This document shows, one piece after another, positions 43,033 to 52,424 of a stretch of DNA of 64,000 bases (positions are counted from its first letter, which is position 1; each line of letters starts with the position of its first letter). The position numbers were made by a program, and so were the translations under genes. The DNA is from Lachnospiraceae bacterium. Its GTDB lineage: Bacteria; Bacillota_A; Clostridia; Lachnospirales; Lachnospiraceae. The notes beneath the pieces are model-generated. The model made no database searches and was not told the DNA's origin. It saw only the letters and a list, made by a program, of their open reading frames with translations. Location of the stretch: positions 1 through 64,000 of the forward strand of contig QXWX01000024.1 of assembly GCA_009911175.1 (NCBI GenBank), read 5' to 3'.

Positions 43033-43944
43033 ATGAATAAGGAGATCATGGAGTACCGGGAAGCTATGTTTTTTGGTCTGGACTTCCGGCAGATGGTCTG
43101 TTCCCTGCTTGCGGTTGCGGCCGCGGTGGGGATTTATTTCAGCATGAGGCGTGTGGCAGGGGATGAAGTGACGGGATGGCTTTGTATGTTAGGCGCGGCC
43201 CCGTTTGCGTTCTGCGGGTTCTTCCGGTACCATGGGATGACTGCGGAGCAGTTTGCGTGGGCGTTCATAAAGTCCGAGTTCCTGTACCCCAAAAGGCTGC
43301 TGTTCCAGCCAGAGGATATCTATTATCAGTGCCTGGAGGAAAAAATTTCCGATGGAGAAAATGGAAAACACAAGGGGAAAGAAAAGGAGAAAAGAGCTAA
43401 AAGGAATAAAAAAAGCAGAGCAGACAGGAACCAAAGCAAGAAAAATTCAAACTGCAGACCGATAAAAAAGAAAAGGAAAAATCAAAGCAGGAAGCAATTG
43501 GAAAATGGCAGGGCAGACCGTAGGAATAGGAGTCGGGAAAAAACTCAGATTATGGATGTTCGAAGTTATCAATCTGACAATAGGCAAAGGAATTTCACAG
43601 ATAATGTTCGGAAGAAACATCAGGTTAACAGGCCGGAGAACGCAACTGACGCCATGAGGAGAATTCATCCAGATAACAGGTCAGGAAACCAGCCAGTGCA
43701 GAGGATCCATTCAGCTAGGAGACAGGGAAATCGGATAGAAACTGAGCGAAAAGTCCGTCCCGCCAACAGAGGGAGAAACCAGTCCGCCAACAGGCAGGGG
43801 ATTCGGTCGAACAGTGAACGCAGGAATCAATTAGCTAGCAGACAGGAAATCCGGCTGGACAGTAGGCTCAGGAACCTGTCCGCCAACACGCAGGGAACCA
43901 GTCCGGTTAGAAGGCAGAAGAACAGGAGGGATGCGAGTGATTAG
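43033..43944 (+). CDS. PrgI family (VirB3-like) protein with long basic extension
   Basis: Residues 1-95 are a normal PrgI/VirB3-like protein: MNKEIMEYREAMFFGLDFRQMVCSLLAVAAAVGIYF and WAFIKSEFLYPKRLLF. PrgI proteins are usually just over 100 aa. Here about 190 further residues follow, almost purely Arg/Lys/Asn/Gln/Ser with recurring (S)ANRQG/NR(R)Q units and no hydrophobic core. The ribosome site GGAGGTG (43008-43014) is placed exactly for a codon at 43021, but that codon is ATA; ATG 43033 is the first usual start and lies far from the site. The gene overlaps virB4 by 14 nt. Confidence 0.8.
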   Translation: MNKEIMEYREAMFFGLDFRQMVCSLLAVAAAVGIYFSMRRVAGDEVTGWLCMLGAAPFAFCGFFRYHGMTAEQFAWAFIKSEFLYPKRLLFQPEDIYYQCLEEKISDGENGKHKGKEKEKRAKRNKKSRADRNQSKKNSNCRPIKKKRKNQSRKQLENGRADRRNRSREKTQIMDVRSYQSDNRQRNFTDNVRKKHQVNRPENATDAMRRIHPDNRSGNQPVQRIHSARRQGNRIETERKVRPANRGRNQSANRQGIRSNSERRNQLASRQEIRLDSRLRNLSANTQGTSPVRRQKNRRDASD

Positions 43945-46279
43945 AACATTGAACCAGGCAAAAAAGATGGACCGGGAGAAATTTAAAATTCCCCGGTCTG
44001 TCCAGCAGGCCATCCCCATCCAGCGGATTTGGCAGGATGGGATTTTTCAGGTGGGAAATAAATTTTCAAAATCCTTCCGGTTTTCGGATATCAACTATTC
44101 CATCGCCAGCAAAGCGGATAAGACAGAAATGTTTCTGGATTATTCGGAACTGTTAAATGCGCTGGATTCGGGGGCATCCGCAAAGATTACGCTGAACAAC
44201 CGTAGAATTAACAAAGAAGAATTTGAAGAGTCCCTGCTGATTCCCATGAAAGGGGATGGATTGGACGGCTACCGGGAAGAGTACAACGAAATGCTTCTCT
44301 CCAAGGTCAGCGGTACGAATAACAGCATCCAGCAGGAACGGTACCTGACCATCAGTGTCCATAAGAAAAATGTGGATGAAGCCCGGACCTATTTCGCAAG
44401 GGTAGGAACGGACATCGTCACCCATCTGGCAAAACTCTCTTCTGTAGCAGAGGAACTGGATGCCGAGGAACGGCTGCAGATCTTCCGGGACTTTTTCCGT
44501 GCGGAACAGCCCCAGTGCTATCCCTTTGACCTGAAAGCATTTGCCAGGAAAGGGAGCAGCTTCAAAAACTGGATTTGCCCGGATTCCATGGAGTTCCACA
44601 AAGATTATTTTAAGCTGGATGAACGGTATGGGCAGGTGCTGTATATGCAGGATTATGCAAGCTATATCAAGGATGATATGGTTTCCGAACTGTGCGACCT
44701 GAGCAGGGATCTGATGCTGTCCATTGATATCCTGCCGGTACCAACGGATGAAGCGGTGAAAGAGATCCAGAACCGGCTCCTGGGGGTAGAAACCAATGTG
44801 ACGAATTGGCAGAGACGGCAGAACGCAAACAATAATTTTTCTGCAGTGGTGCCTTATGATATGGAATTACAGAGGAAAGAAACCAAGGAAATGCTGGACG
44901 ACCTGACCACCAGGGACCAGAGGATGATGTTCGGGCTGCTGACCATGGTGCATATGGCGGACAGTAAGGAACAACTGGAATCCGATACCGAAACACTGCT
45001 GTCCGTAGCAAGGAAGCATCTCTGCCAGATGTCCGTCTTAAAATGGCAGCAAGCGGATGGGATGAATACGGTATTGCCTTATGGCCTGCGGAGAATCCAT
45101 ACCCTACGGACGCTGACTACGGAATCCACGGCGGTATTAATCCCATTCCATACCCAGGAGATCATGCAGCCCGGTGGGATTTATTACGGGCAGAATGCGG
45201 TCAGCAAAAATATGATCGTGGCAGACCGGAGGAAGCTGCTGAATGGAAATTCATTCCGTTTGGGTGTCAGCGGTTCTGGGAAGAGCTTCTCGGCAAAAGA
45301 AGAGATCGTAGACCTGGCACTGTCAACAGAAGATGACATCCTGATCTTAGACCCGGAGTCAGAGTTTACCTCACTGGTGGAGGCCCTGGATGGGGAGGTG
45401 ATCCATATTTCCGCAACCTCAGACACCCATTTGAACGCACTGGATATGGACGCAGCCTATGGGGATGATAAGAACCCGCTGATTGAAAAATCCGAGTTTA
45501 TCCTGTCCCTATTTGAGCAGCTGGTAGGGGCAGGGAACCTGTCGGCAAAGGAAAAATCCATTCTGGACCGATGTACGGCGGATGTCTACCGGGAATATAT
45601 CCGGGGCGGTTTCCGGGGACAGGTTCCCACCCTAAAAGATCTGTACCGGGAGCTGATGGCGCAGCCGGAGGAAGAAGCAAGGGGGCTGGCATTATCCTCA
45701 GAACTATTTATTAACGGAAGCCTGAATACTTTTGCGCAGCCGACCAATGTGGATACGAAAAGCCGTATCATTGATTACGATATCCGGGAACTGGGAGAAC
45801 AGCTCATGCCGTTGGGGATGCTGGTCACATTAGACAGCATTTTCAACCGGGTGATCCAGAACTGGAAAAAAGGGAAAACAACCTGGATCTTTGCGGATGA
45901 GTTCTATCTGCTGTTCCAGTACCAGTACAGCGCCGATTTTTTTTACCGGCTGTATAAGCGGATCCGGAAATATTATGGGTTTGTGACAGGGTTGACCCAG
46001 AACGTGGAGGAGCTTTTGAAGTCAGATACGGCAAGGCTGATGCTTGCAAACAGTGAATTCCTGATTCTTCTAAACCAGTCTAGCACAGACCGGGAGGAAT
46101 TGGCAAGGCTTTTGAACATTTCAGATAACCAGCTTTCCTATATTACCAATGTAGGGGCGGGACATGGGCTGATCCGGTGTTCCGGGAATCTGGTTCCGTT
46201 TGAAAATACATTCCCTAAGAATACAAAGCTCTTTGAACTGATGTCTACATCCGCAGGGGATTTCCGTGGAAAGAAGTGA
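43931..46279 (+). CDS. virB4: VirB4-type conjugation ATPase
   Basis: The 782-aa motor ATPase of the type IV secretion channel. Walker A is LGVSGSGKSFSAKEE, Walker B is TTWIFADEFYLLF, followed by the family motif GFVTGLTQNVEELL and LLNQSSTDREELARLL. The N-terminal half (residues 1-400) is the membrane-contacting CagE/TrbE-like domain. Length is normal. ATG 43931 overlaps the PrgI end, indicating coupling. Confidence 0.93.
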   Translation: MRVIRTLNQAKKMDREKFKIPRSVQQAIPIQRIWQDGIFQVGNKFSKSFRFSDINYSIASKADKTEMFLDYSELLNALDSGASAKITLNNRRINKEEFEESLLIPMKGDGLDGYREEYNEMLLSKVSGTNNSIQQERYLTISVHKKNVDEARTYFARVGTDIVTHLAKLSSVAEELDAEERLQIFRDFFRAEQPQCYPFDLKAFARKGSSFKNWICPDSMEFHKDYFKLDERYGQVLYMQDYASYIKDDMVSELCDLSRDLMLSIDILPVPTDEAVKEIQNRLLGVETNVTNWQRRQNANNNFSAVVPYDMELQRKETKEMLDDLTTRDQRMMFGLLTMVHMADSKEQLESDTETLLSVARKHLCQMSVLKWQQADGMNTVLPYGLRRIHTLRTLTTESTAVLIPFHTQEIMQPGGIYYGQNAVSKNMIVADRRKLLNGNSFRLGVSGSGKSFSAKEEIVDLALSTEDDILILDPESEFTSLVEALDGEVIHISATSDTHLNALDMDAAYGDDKNPLIEKSEFILSLFEQLVGAGNLSAKEKSILDRCTADVYREYIRGGFRGQVPTLKDLYRELMAQPEEEARGLALSSELFINGSLNTFAQPTNVDTKSRIIDYDIRELGEQLMPLGMLVTLDSIFNRVIQNWKKGKTTWIFADEFYLLFQYQYSADFFYRLYKRIRKYYGFVTGLTQNVEELLKSDTARLMLANSEFLILLNQSSTDREELARLLNISDNQLSYITNVGAGHGLIRCSGNLVPFENTFPKNTKLFELMSTSAGDFRGKK

Positions 46280-46416
46280 AAAATGGATGTTGACCCTGAA
46301 CAGGCAATGGTCTGTTGACAATAAAAATGTATTTGTAAAAAGATGGTGTCATGATTTTATGGGGAGTGCCAATAGATGCGCTCCCTGTTCCTATAAATGG
46401 AAAGGAGACAGTGAGT

Positions 46417-47208
46417 ATGGAAACATTATTATCTGCCCCGCTAAAAGAACAGGAAAAGTTTCAGGAATTATTTCAGCTTTTGGATGAAAAGGGGCTCCAT
46501 GAGGAAAAAGGGCAGATCATGGATCTGGTGAATTATATAGACAACATGGACCAACAGTTTGGGAAGGTGCTGAAGGAATTAAAAACGGTCAAGCACCATG
46601 TGAAAAAACTGGAGGAACGGGGGTTTAAGCAGAGGCTCCTGCGTACCGTTGGAAAGCTGGAGGGGAAACTATGCGCAGCCAGGGATGAGCTGATTGAAAT
46701 GAAGAACCAACTGGTAGATGGTGTACATAAGACTATCGATAATTTTAAATCGAGAGGGGTTCTGGCGGTCTATAAAACCATCGATTTTCTTGGAATAAAA
46801 CGGGGGCTGCTGGGGGTGAAAAGGCAGCTGCATCAGTCATTGGAGACGGCAGACCGTGGGATTGCCAGCCTTGGAACGATCGGGGATGAGATGTATGGAG
46901 TGAGGACGCACCTGGGAAACATCAAGCGGGAGCTGGCAGGAAAAGAACCATTAGCAGCCGGCTCCCGTGAAGTAGAAAAGGGCGCGGTGTTCCAAGTACA
47001 GAAAATGTTATATGGAACCATGGGCGTCTTAGACAATATGGAAAAGCATACGGACCGGACCATCCGGCGGCTGGATTCCCTGGGGGAAAGGGCGCAGGGG
47101 ATTCAGCAGCGACCGTCTGTAAGGGGAAGCCTGAAAGTGATTCAGGCTGAGAGACATACAGGTGTGAATCGGTCAGCCCATCAAAGGACGAGGGCGGCTG
47201 CCCGGTAA
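46417..47208 (+). CDS. DUF6674 family protein
   Basis: A 263-aa helical, soluble protein. METLLSAPLKEQEKFQELFQLLDEKGLHEEK and YIDNMDQQFGKVLKELKTVKHHVKKLEERG fit DUF6674, which sits next to virB4 in Firmicute elements. Several heptad stretches suggest coiled coils. AAAGGAG lies 9 nt before ATG 46417; the frame is open to 46351 with no better start. Function unknown. Confidence 0.75.
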   Translation: METLLSAPLKEQEKFQELFQLLDEKGLHEEKGQIMDLVNYIDNMDQQFGKVLKELKTVKHHVKKLEERGFKQRLLRTVGKLEGKLCAARDELIEMKNQLVDGVHKTIDNFKSRGVLAVYKTIDFLGIKRGLLGVKRQLHQSLETADRGIASLGTIGDEMYGVRTHLGNIKRELAGKEPLAAGSREVEKGAVFQVQKMLYGTMGVLDNMEKHTDRTIRRLDSLGERAQGIQQRPSVRGSLKVIQAERHTGVNRSAHQRTRAAAR

Positions 47209-47259
47209 AAAACTGTTTTCTAATATTGTGAATAGCCGTGTGGGTGATGCTTTGTTTAG

Positions 47260-47301
47260 GTGCTTCTGGAAAGACATTTGGGTGTTTCTTTCCAGAAGCA
47301 C
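47260..47301 (+). other. 15-bp perfect hairpin between DUF6674 and the hydrolase gene
   Basis: GTGCTTCTGGAAAGA (47260-47274) and TCTTTCCAGAAGCAC (47287-47301) are perfect complements with a 12-nt loop. No T-run follows, so it is a poor terminator. It sits 22 nt before the next ATG and could stabilise the mRNA end, set expression level, or bind a protein. Confidence 0.75.
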
Positions 47302-47323
47302 AGGTATGGAGAAGAGGTGATTC

Positions 47324-49324
47324 ATGAAGGATATCAAGACAAAAGAGTGCAGGAGGACGCCGAAGCTGAAAGACCCCATGGCCAGAATGCCGAAAGAACT
47401 TATGCGGGATATGGTGCTGAATGCGAAAGAGAAGTCCCATAGCGTTCCAGAAGCAGGTGCTCCTGAAAATGGGCAGGAAACGCCGGTAGAATATGCCAGC
47501 CGGAAAGTCATTTCCGCAGAGGAACGAACAGCCGATGCAGTTGTCAGAGGCACATCCAGTGCAGGGCGGATCCTGGCAGAAAAGTCCTATGAGAAGATAA
47601 AAGAGCGCAGACGGGGACAGCCTATGGCGACCCATGTTGAGGAAAACACAGAAGAGTATGCAAGCAATCTCAGCAATGGCAGTGGAAAGGAACCGCACAA
47701 AGCGGCTATAAAAAATCCAGCCAAAGAACGGGTAAAGGAAAGAACAATTTCAGAGGACACAGAACCTTTTCGGATGATGGAGAGTGGAAAAAACAGTCCG
47801 GGAGTGGAAGCCGCTAAAATCAAAGCCGGACAGGAGAAAAGGAAAGCAATCCGGGAAAAAAATTCAATATACCAGGAAAAACCTCCAGAGGCAGGAGGCA
47901 TCAAAATCAGGCAGGACAGGAGGGAAGTGTTCCATTCAGGTTCCGGAAGGGGCGTGAAAACTCTTTCCAGCCATACAGGAACTCCCGGTTTTTCTGAAAA
48001 TAAAAAAGAAGCAGTACGCACTTTGATGCCACAGAAAAGAATCGGGCATATGGGTATGCCGCAAAGAAAAATAAAACATATCAGTGTGCCCCAAAAAGCT
48101 GCAGGGCAGGCTGCTGCACCGAAAGGGGCAGGATTGGCTGTAGTACAGAAAAAGCAGGCGGAGTATGCAATGAAGGCATCGAAGCAGATGGCTGTTAAGT
48201 CTGCCGAAGCGGCAGGCAAAACTGCGCAGACAGTAAAGAAAACAACGAAAGTCGCAGTTCGGGGAGTGATTGCTGCAGCCAAAGCGGCAGTATCCTCAAC
48301 CAAGGCATTGACATCTCTGGCAATGGCAGGGGGCGGTCTGGTCATCCTGCTGATCGTTATTGTAGGCGTGATTGGGGGAGTTCTTCTTTCCGGCAATAGC
48401 CAGAGTTCGGAATCATTGAGCCAGGAAGTTTTGGACCATACCCCTGTGATCCAAAGATATGCCAGGCAGTATGGTATCCCGGAGTATGTGCAGGTCATAC
48501 AGGCGATCATGATGCAGGAGTCCAGGGGGCAGGGGAACGATCCCATGCAGGCCAGTGAATGCCCTTTTAATACCAGATATCCCAACAGTCCGAACGCAAT
48601 CACAGATCCGGAATATTCCATTCAGGTGGGGATTCAGTATTACGCTTATTGTGTCCGGGAGGCAGGATGCACAAGCCCGCAGGATTTGGACAACCTGAAG
48701 CTGAGCATTCAGGGATACAATTTCGGAAACGGGTACATATCGTGGGCAATCCGAAACCATGGCGGCTACAGTGAAGCCAATGCCTTGCAGTTTTCCCAGG
48801 AGCAGGCGGCAACCCATGGGTGGTCGGGATATGGGGATCCGGAATATGTTCCACATGTGATGCGGTATTATTCCGGTGGAAATTTGTTTGCCGGATTATT
48901 TGGGAATAGCCAGATGGTATCGGTGGCAATGGCGCAGGTGGGAAATGTAGGCGGGCAGAAGTTTTGGTCGTGGTATGGGTTCCAGGGCAGGGAGGAATGG
49001 TGCGCTTGCTTTGTCAGTTGGTGTGCGGAACAGTGCGGGCTGATTACAAGCGGGGCGGTTCCGAAATTCGCATCCTGTCCGGCAGGGGTGGAATGGTTTC
49101 GTAGTAATGGAAAATGGAAAGATAATAGCCACAGTCCGGCAGCAGGGACGATTATTTTTTTTGACTGGGATGGAGATGGGGTGTCAGACCATGTAGGAAT
49201 TGTAGAGAAATGTGAAAATGGGAGAGTGTATACGGTGGAAGGAAACTCTGGGGATGCGGTGAGACAGGAGATTTATTTGATAGGATCAAAGACAATTTCG
49301 GGATATGGAATTTTGATGCAGTAA
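47324..49324 (+). CDS. Conjugative peptidoglycan hydrolase, lysozyme-like plus CHAP domains
   Basis: A 666-aa VirB1-like enzyme that opens the cell wall for the mating channel. Residues 1-320 are basic and disordered (repeats such as RIGHMGMPQRKIKHISVPQK). A membrane helix follows at about 340-360 (GGGLVILLIVIVGVIGGVLL), placing the rest outside the cell. Residues 375-510 are a lysozyme-like/SLT domain (QVIQAIMMQESRGQGNDPMQASE). Residues 530-666 are a CHAP amidase/peptidase with cysteine in EEWCACFVSWCAEQCG and histidine in DGVSDHVGIVEK. ATG 47324 follows AAGAGGTGATTC. Confidence 0.9.
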   Translation: MKDIKTKECRRTPKLKDPMARMPKELMRDMVLNAKEKSHSVPEAGAPENGQETPVEYASRKVISAEERTADAVVRGTSSAGRILAEKSYEKIKERRRGQPMATHVEENTEEYASNLSNGSGKEPHKAAIKNPAKERVKERTISEDTEPFRMMESGKNSPGVEAAKIKAGQEKRKAIREKNSIYQEKPPEAGGIKIRQDRREVFHSGSGRGVKTLSSHTGTPGFSENKKEAVRTLMPQKRIGHMGMPQRKIKHISVPQKAAGQAAAPKGAGLAVVQKKQAEYAMKASKQMAVKSAEAAGKTAQTVKKTTKVAVRGVIAAAKAAVSSTKALTSLAMAGGGLVILLIVIVGVIGGVLLSGNSQSSESLSQEVLDHTPVIQRYARQYGIPEYVQVIQAIMMQESRGQGNDPMQASECPFNTRYPNSPNAITDPEYSIQVGIQYYAYCVREAGCTSPQDLDNLKLSIQGYNFGNGYISWAIRNHGGYSEANALQFSQEQAATHGWSGYGDPEYVPHVMRYYSGGNLFAGLFGNSQMVSVAMAQVGNVGGQKFWSWYGFQGREEWCACFVSWCAEQCGLITSGAVPKFASCPAGVEWFRSNGKWKDNSHSPAAGTIIFFDWDGDGVSDHVGIVEKCENGRVYTVEGNSGDAVRQEIYLIGSKTISGYGILMQ

Positions 49325-49340
49325 AATATTTATTTAATAA

Positions 49341-49528
49341 TCTGAATCCGTGAACCAATTGGGTAAAAACATCTTAGAAAGGCTGAAAACACTACATCTT
49401 TGATAGCATATTTATCCAAAATGTTTTCACCATCTGGTGAAAACTATTCGGAGTTATAAAATTCTACCCCCCCCCCAGTGGATACAGGGTTTAGACGCAT
49501 TTTCACCTTATAGGTTCACGGATTCAGG
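49341..49528. mobile_element. MITE-like element, left copy
   Basis: A noncoding unit (core 49343-49526) with perfect 14-bp terminal inverted repeats TGAATCCGTGAACC / GGTTCACGGATTCA. Its body contains a C10 tract near 49470. An almost identical inverted copy lies at 51647-51832. The sequence TAATAA flanks both sides, possibly a target duplication, although the region is AT-rich. Confidence 0.85.
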
Positions 49529-49598
49529 TAATAAGTAATAACTTTACCACTTTTAAATTTGTTTTTATTAAAAAATTATCTAAAAGTGGTAACAGTAA

Positions 49599-50897
49599 TT
49601 ATTGTTTCAAGGTTATGATTGTATGGAAAGTAGCGGAATTGCTATCATAATACATTTGCAAATTTCCATGATATTGTTTCACGACTTTTTTTATGCTTTT
49701 GAGCCCAAAGCCATGTCTAGCTTTATTTTTTTTATGAGATACAGGAGAACCATCCTGATTGTATACAGGGGCATTTCGGCAGGAATTTATGATTATAATA
49801 ACGATAAAAGGCGACTTTTCTTTTTTTTGTATGGTAAGCTCAATAAACGAATCGGGAATATTATCTGCTGATTCCACTGCATTATCCAATAAGTTACAGA
49901 ATAACGATGTTAAATCATGCTGGTAAATATTTTTAACAGTACCACTTCTGACATCGGTATGAAAAATGATATGTTTATCTTTGCATTGCCGCTGATAGCG
50001 GCAGAGAATTGCATTTAGCATTTCATTATCGCAGATTTTTGAGGTTTCTTTTAAGTCAGAAGATTCCATAAGCTGTTGTATATAAATATTAATTTTATCA
50101 GAATCTTTTTTTTCATTCAATAATTTGATGGATTGAAGGTGTTTTTTTATATCATGAATCAGAATGCTCTGGTTTTCATTTTGTGAAAGCATCATTTCAT
50201 AGTATTCAATGGAATCAGATTCTTTCTGAAGCAGCAACTGCATATCGGTGTATTCCTGTGATTTTTTTTGATTATACTGGTTGATTCCAAATACCAGCAG
50301 ATTGACCATCAACATAAAAACAGCGCTGATTGTTACCATAAAATCAACGGGTGGAAGAAAAGAAGAGGTTTCACCAATAGCAAGAAAAGTAAACATAATA
50401 AAAACAGACGAAATCGGAATTAGCATCAAAAGAACTTCCGAGTGATCGTACTGTGCTTGATTTGTTTTTTTTACTTTGAATAGATGAATTAATAAATAAG
50501 TGACCGCAAAAAAGAAAATCTTGCTAAAAACCGTATAAAAAACAAGTCCAAAACCTGGTTCTAAGAGAAAATGGGGAATGAATCTTGACATGATTCCAAA
50601 AACCGCAAGTTCAGATATCACCATAATTGCTGTAATTATAGCGGAATGAAAGAGTGCCAATAACAGCTTGAGTTTGAACAACATATAAAGAAAAGCAGTG
50701 TTAATCACAAAAAAGCTAATGATATTAAGCCATGTCTGTCTTAGCAAGGAAAAAAGAAACAATATTGTATAGAGAGTACTTAATATCGCCAGTCTTATTT
50801 TACTGCTGTGAGATGGGGAAAAAAGATTGGATACGTATTGCCATAATATAACCGCTTCTATGAAAAAACTAAAAAAAAGCAAAATGATATGTTCCAT
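49599..50897 (-). CDS. agrC: AgrC-like sensor histidine kinase
   Basis: A 432-aa receptor kinase. Residues 1-200 hold about six membrane helices, the peptide-sensing domain of AgrC/ComD-type kinases. The phospho-acceptor region is NQSILIHDIKKHLQSIKLL, and the GHKL ATPase has SLFCNLLDNAVESA and HGFGLKSIKKVVKQYHG. It lies 6 nt downstream of the agrA-like gene on the minus strand, and both face away from agrD-agrB. The DNA is AT-rich compared with the conjugation genes. Confidence 0.85.
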   Translation of the reverse strand: MEHIILLFFSFFIEAVILWQYVSNLFSPSHSSKIRLAILSTLYTILFLFSLLRQTWLNIISFFVINTAFLYMLFKLKLLLALFHSAIITAIMVISELAVFGIMSRFIPHFLLEPGFGLVFYTVFSKIFFFAVTYLLIHLFKVKKTNQAQYDHSEVLLMLIPISSVFIMFTFLAIGETSSFLPPVDFMVTISAVFMLMVNLLVFGINQYNQKKSQEYTDMQLLLQKESDSIEYYEMMLSQNENQSILIHDIKKHLQSIKLLNEKKDSDKINIYIQQLMESSDLKETSKICDNEMLNAILCRYQRQCKDKHIIFHTDVRSGTVKNIYQHDLTSLFCNLLDNAVESADNIPDSFIELTIQKKEKSPFIVIIIINSCRNAPVYNQDGSPVSHKKNKARHGFGLKSIKKVVKQYHGNLQMYYDSNSATFHTIITLKQ

Positions 50898-50903
50898 TTG
50901 TAT

Positions 50904-51611
50904 TTACCTCATACTTTCTAGATATAGTAAATAAGCATTTTTAAAGAAACTATATTTTCTACGTGTCAGGTAGGCTGTAATCTGCTGATTTGATAAATGT
51001 ATGGTGGAATGATCAAAGTCCACAACGTGTTCTAAATTAACAATAAAGCTTCGATGTGTTTGAAAAAAGCTGTTTTTGGGAAGCAACTCCAGCCAATAAT
51101 TCATATTATGAATGGAGTCAAAATTCTGACGGGTAGTATGGACAATTACTTTTCGCCCCTGTGCTTCTATGGCAATAATCTGTGAGGCAGGAAACGAATA
51201 CACTCCCTGCTTGGTTTCAACAGGAATTTTGGTAGTAATAGAATTATAATAGACTAAAGCATCTTTCATATTTCGAAAAAAACGCTGCCTGTCCAAAGGT
51301 TTAGAAAGATAGCGGAATACATGAAAACGCATTGCATCATCTAAATACTCAGAATAAGAGGTAACAACAAAAATTATGACATCTTTATTTGCCTTTTTTA
51401 ACGTATTTCCTACATAAATTCCATTCATACCGGGCATTTCAATATCCAGAAAAACAATATCTTTTTCGCTTTTGTCAGCTAATAAAGATTCACCGCTAGT
51501 AAATGAAATTAACTCTGGACACTTTAAATGATTTGACTCAAAGTAAGATTCAATATATTTCTGTAATTGTTCGATTATCAGAGTATCATCATCACAAATT
51601 AAAATACGCAT
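50904..51611 (-). CDS. agrA: AgrA-like LytTR response regulator
   Basis: A 235-aa regulator. Receiver motifs: ILICDDD, DIVFLDIEMPGMNG (phospho-aspartate) and FRYLSKPLDRQRF. LytTR DNA-binding domain from residue about 140 (IAIEAQGRKVIVHT, FFQTHRSFIVNLEHVVDF). It is the activator expected for agr-type loci, working with the kinase gene just downstream. The promoter region toward 51640 is filled by the right MITE copy. Confidence 0.88.
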   Translation of the reverse strand: MRILICDDDTLIIEQLQKYIESYFESNHLKCPELISFTSGESLLADKSEKDIVFLDIEMPGMNGIYVGNTLKKANKDVIIFVVTSYSEYLDDAMRFHVFRYLSKPLDRQRFFRNMKDALVYYNSITTKIPVETKQGVYSFPASQIIAIEAQGRKVIVHTTRQNFDSIHNMNYWLELLPKNSFFQTHRSFIVNLEHVVDFDHSTIHLSNQQITAYLTRRKYSFFKNAYLLYLESMR

Positions 51612-51646
51612 TTTTACACCTGACCTTCTATAATAAATATATATCT

Positions 51647-51832
51647 CCTGAATCCGTGAACCTATAAGGCGAAAATGCTTCTAAACCCTGTATCCACTGG
51701 GGGGGGTAGAATTTTATAACTCCGAATAGTTTTCAACAGATGGTGAAAACATTTTGGATGAATATGCCATCAAAGATGTAGTGTTTTCAGTCTTTCTGAG
51801 ATGTTTTCACCCAATTGGTTCACAGATTCAGG
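51647..51832. mobile_element. MITE-like element, right copy (inverted)
   Basis: Core 51649-51830 is the reverse complement of the copy at 49343-49526 with a few mismatches and a run of eight or nine G. Ends read CCTGAATCCGTGAACC and GGTTCACAGATTCAGG. It is bounded on both sides by the 9-mer TATATATCT, consistent with a target duplication. It lies just upstream of agrA and could have altered its expression. Confidence 0.85.
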
Positions 51833-51902
51833 TATATATCTGTATATATTTTATCATATAGAGCGACCAAATGCAAAAAATGCGTATAAAAAGACATTTT
51901 AA

Positions 51903-52235
51903 TTACAAGTTTGGTTTATTATGTGTTTTTGTTTTGCTATTTCGTTTTACAAGCAACTCGATAAAGTCTCCGGCAAGCTCTATGTCGGATTGATTGCATA
52001 ACCGTAGTTTATCAATAATATCCTTTGGAATATTGTAAGCGTGCATATTGCCAAGCAGAAGGTAGTCAGGTGTTACATTGAGTAGATTACAAATCTGGAT
52101 GAAGATATCCAGACTTGGTTTTTGCCTTCCATTTTCGATTGATGACATATGGTTATTGGATATATTTAGTCTTTCGGCAAGTTCTGCCTGTTTTATTCGT
52201 AATTCTATTCTGCGTATTTTGATGCGACTTCCCAT
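51903..52235 (-). CDS. XRE-family transcriptional regulator
   Basis: A 110-aa protein with an N-terminal helix-turn-helix (IKQAELAERLNISNNHMSSIENGRQKPSLDIFIQICNLLNV) and a short C-terminal helical part. It is divergent from agrD and shares the intergenic region that holds a perfect palindrome. It is likely a local repressor of the agr locus or of the cargo island. Confidence 0.85.
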   Translation of the reverse strand: MGSRIKIRRIELRIKQAELAERLNISNNHMSSIENGRQKPSLDIFIQICNLLNVTPDYLLLGNMHAYNIPKDIIDKLRLCNQSDIELAGDFIELLVKRNSKTKTHNKPNL

Positions 52236-52326
52236 AACTTCATATTGAAATTCTATTTAGACCACCTTCTTTTTAGTAGGATTTTACCAATAGAATCAAA
52301 TAAAGTGAAGAATATATTAAAGAACT

Positions 52327-52424
52327 ATTCTGTTACACATGATATAAAATGAATTTTATATATAAATAATTCTGTAGTACATATTATTTTTACTGAAAAG
52401 AGAAAGATTATTCCAATATTGGAA
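52327..52424. promoter_or_regulatory. Repeats and palindrome upstream of agrD
   Basis: ATTCTGTTACACAT (52327-52340) and ATTCTGTAGTACAT (52369-52382) are direct repeats, 42 bp apart, about four helical turns. TTCCAATATTGGAA (52411-52424) is a perfect 14-bp palindrome. AgrA-type LytTR proteins bind direct repeats, and XRE proteins bind palindromes, so both regulators encoded nearby could act here. No strict -35/-10 pair was found. Confidence 0.5.
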
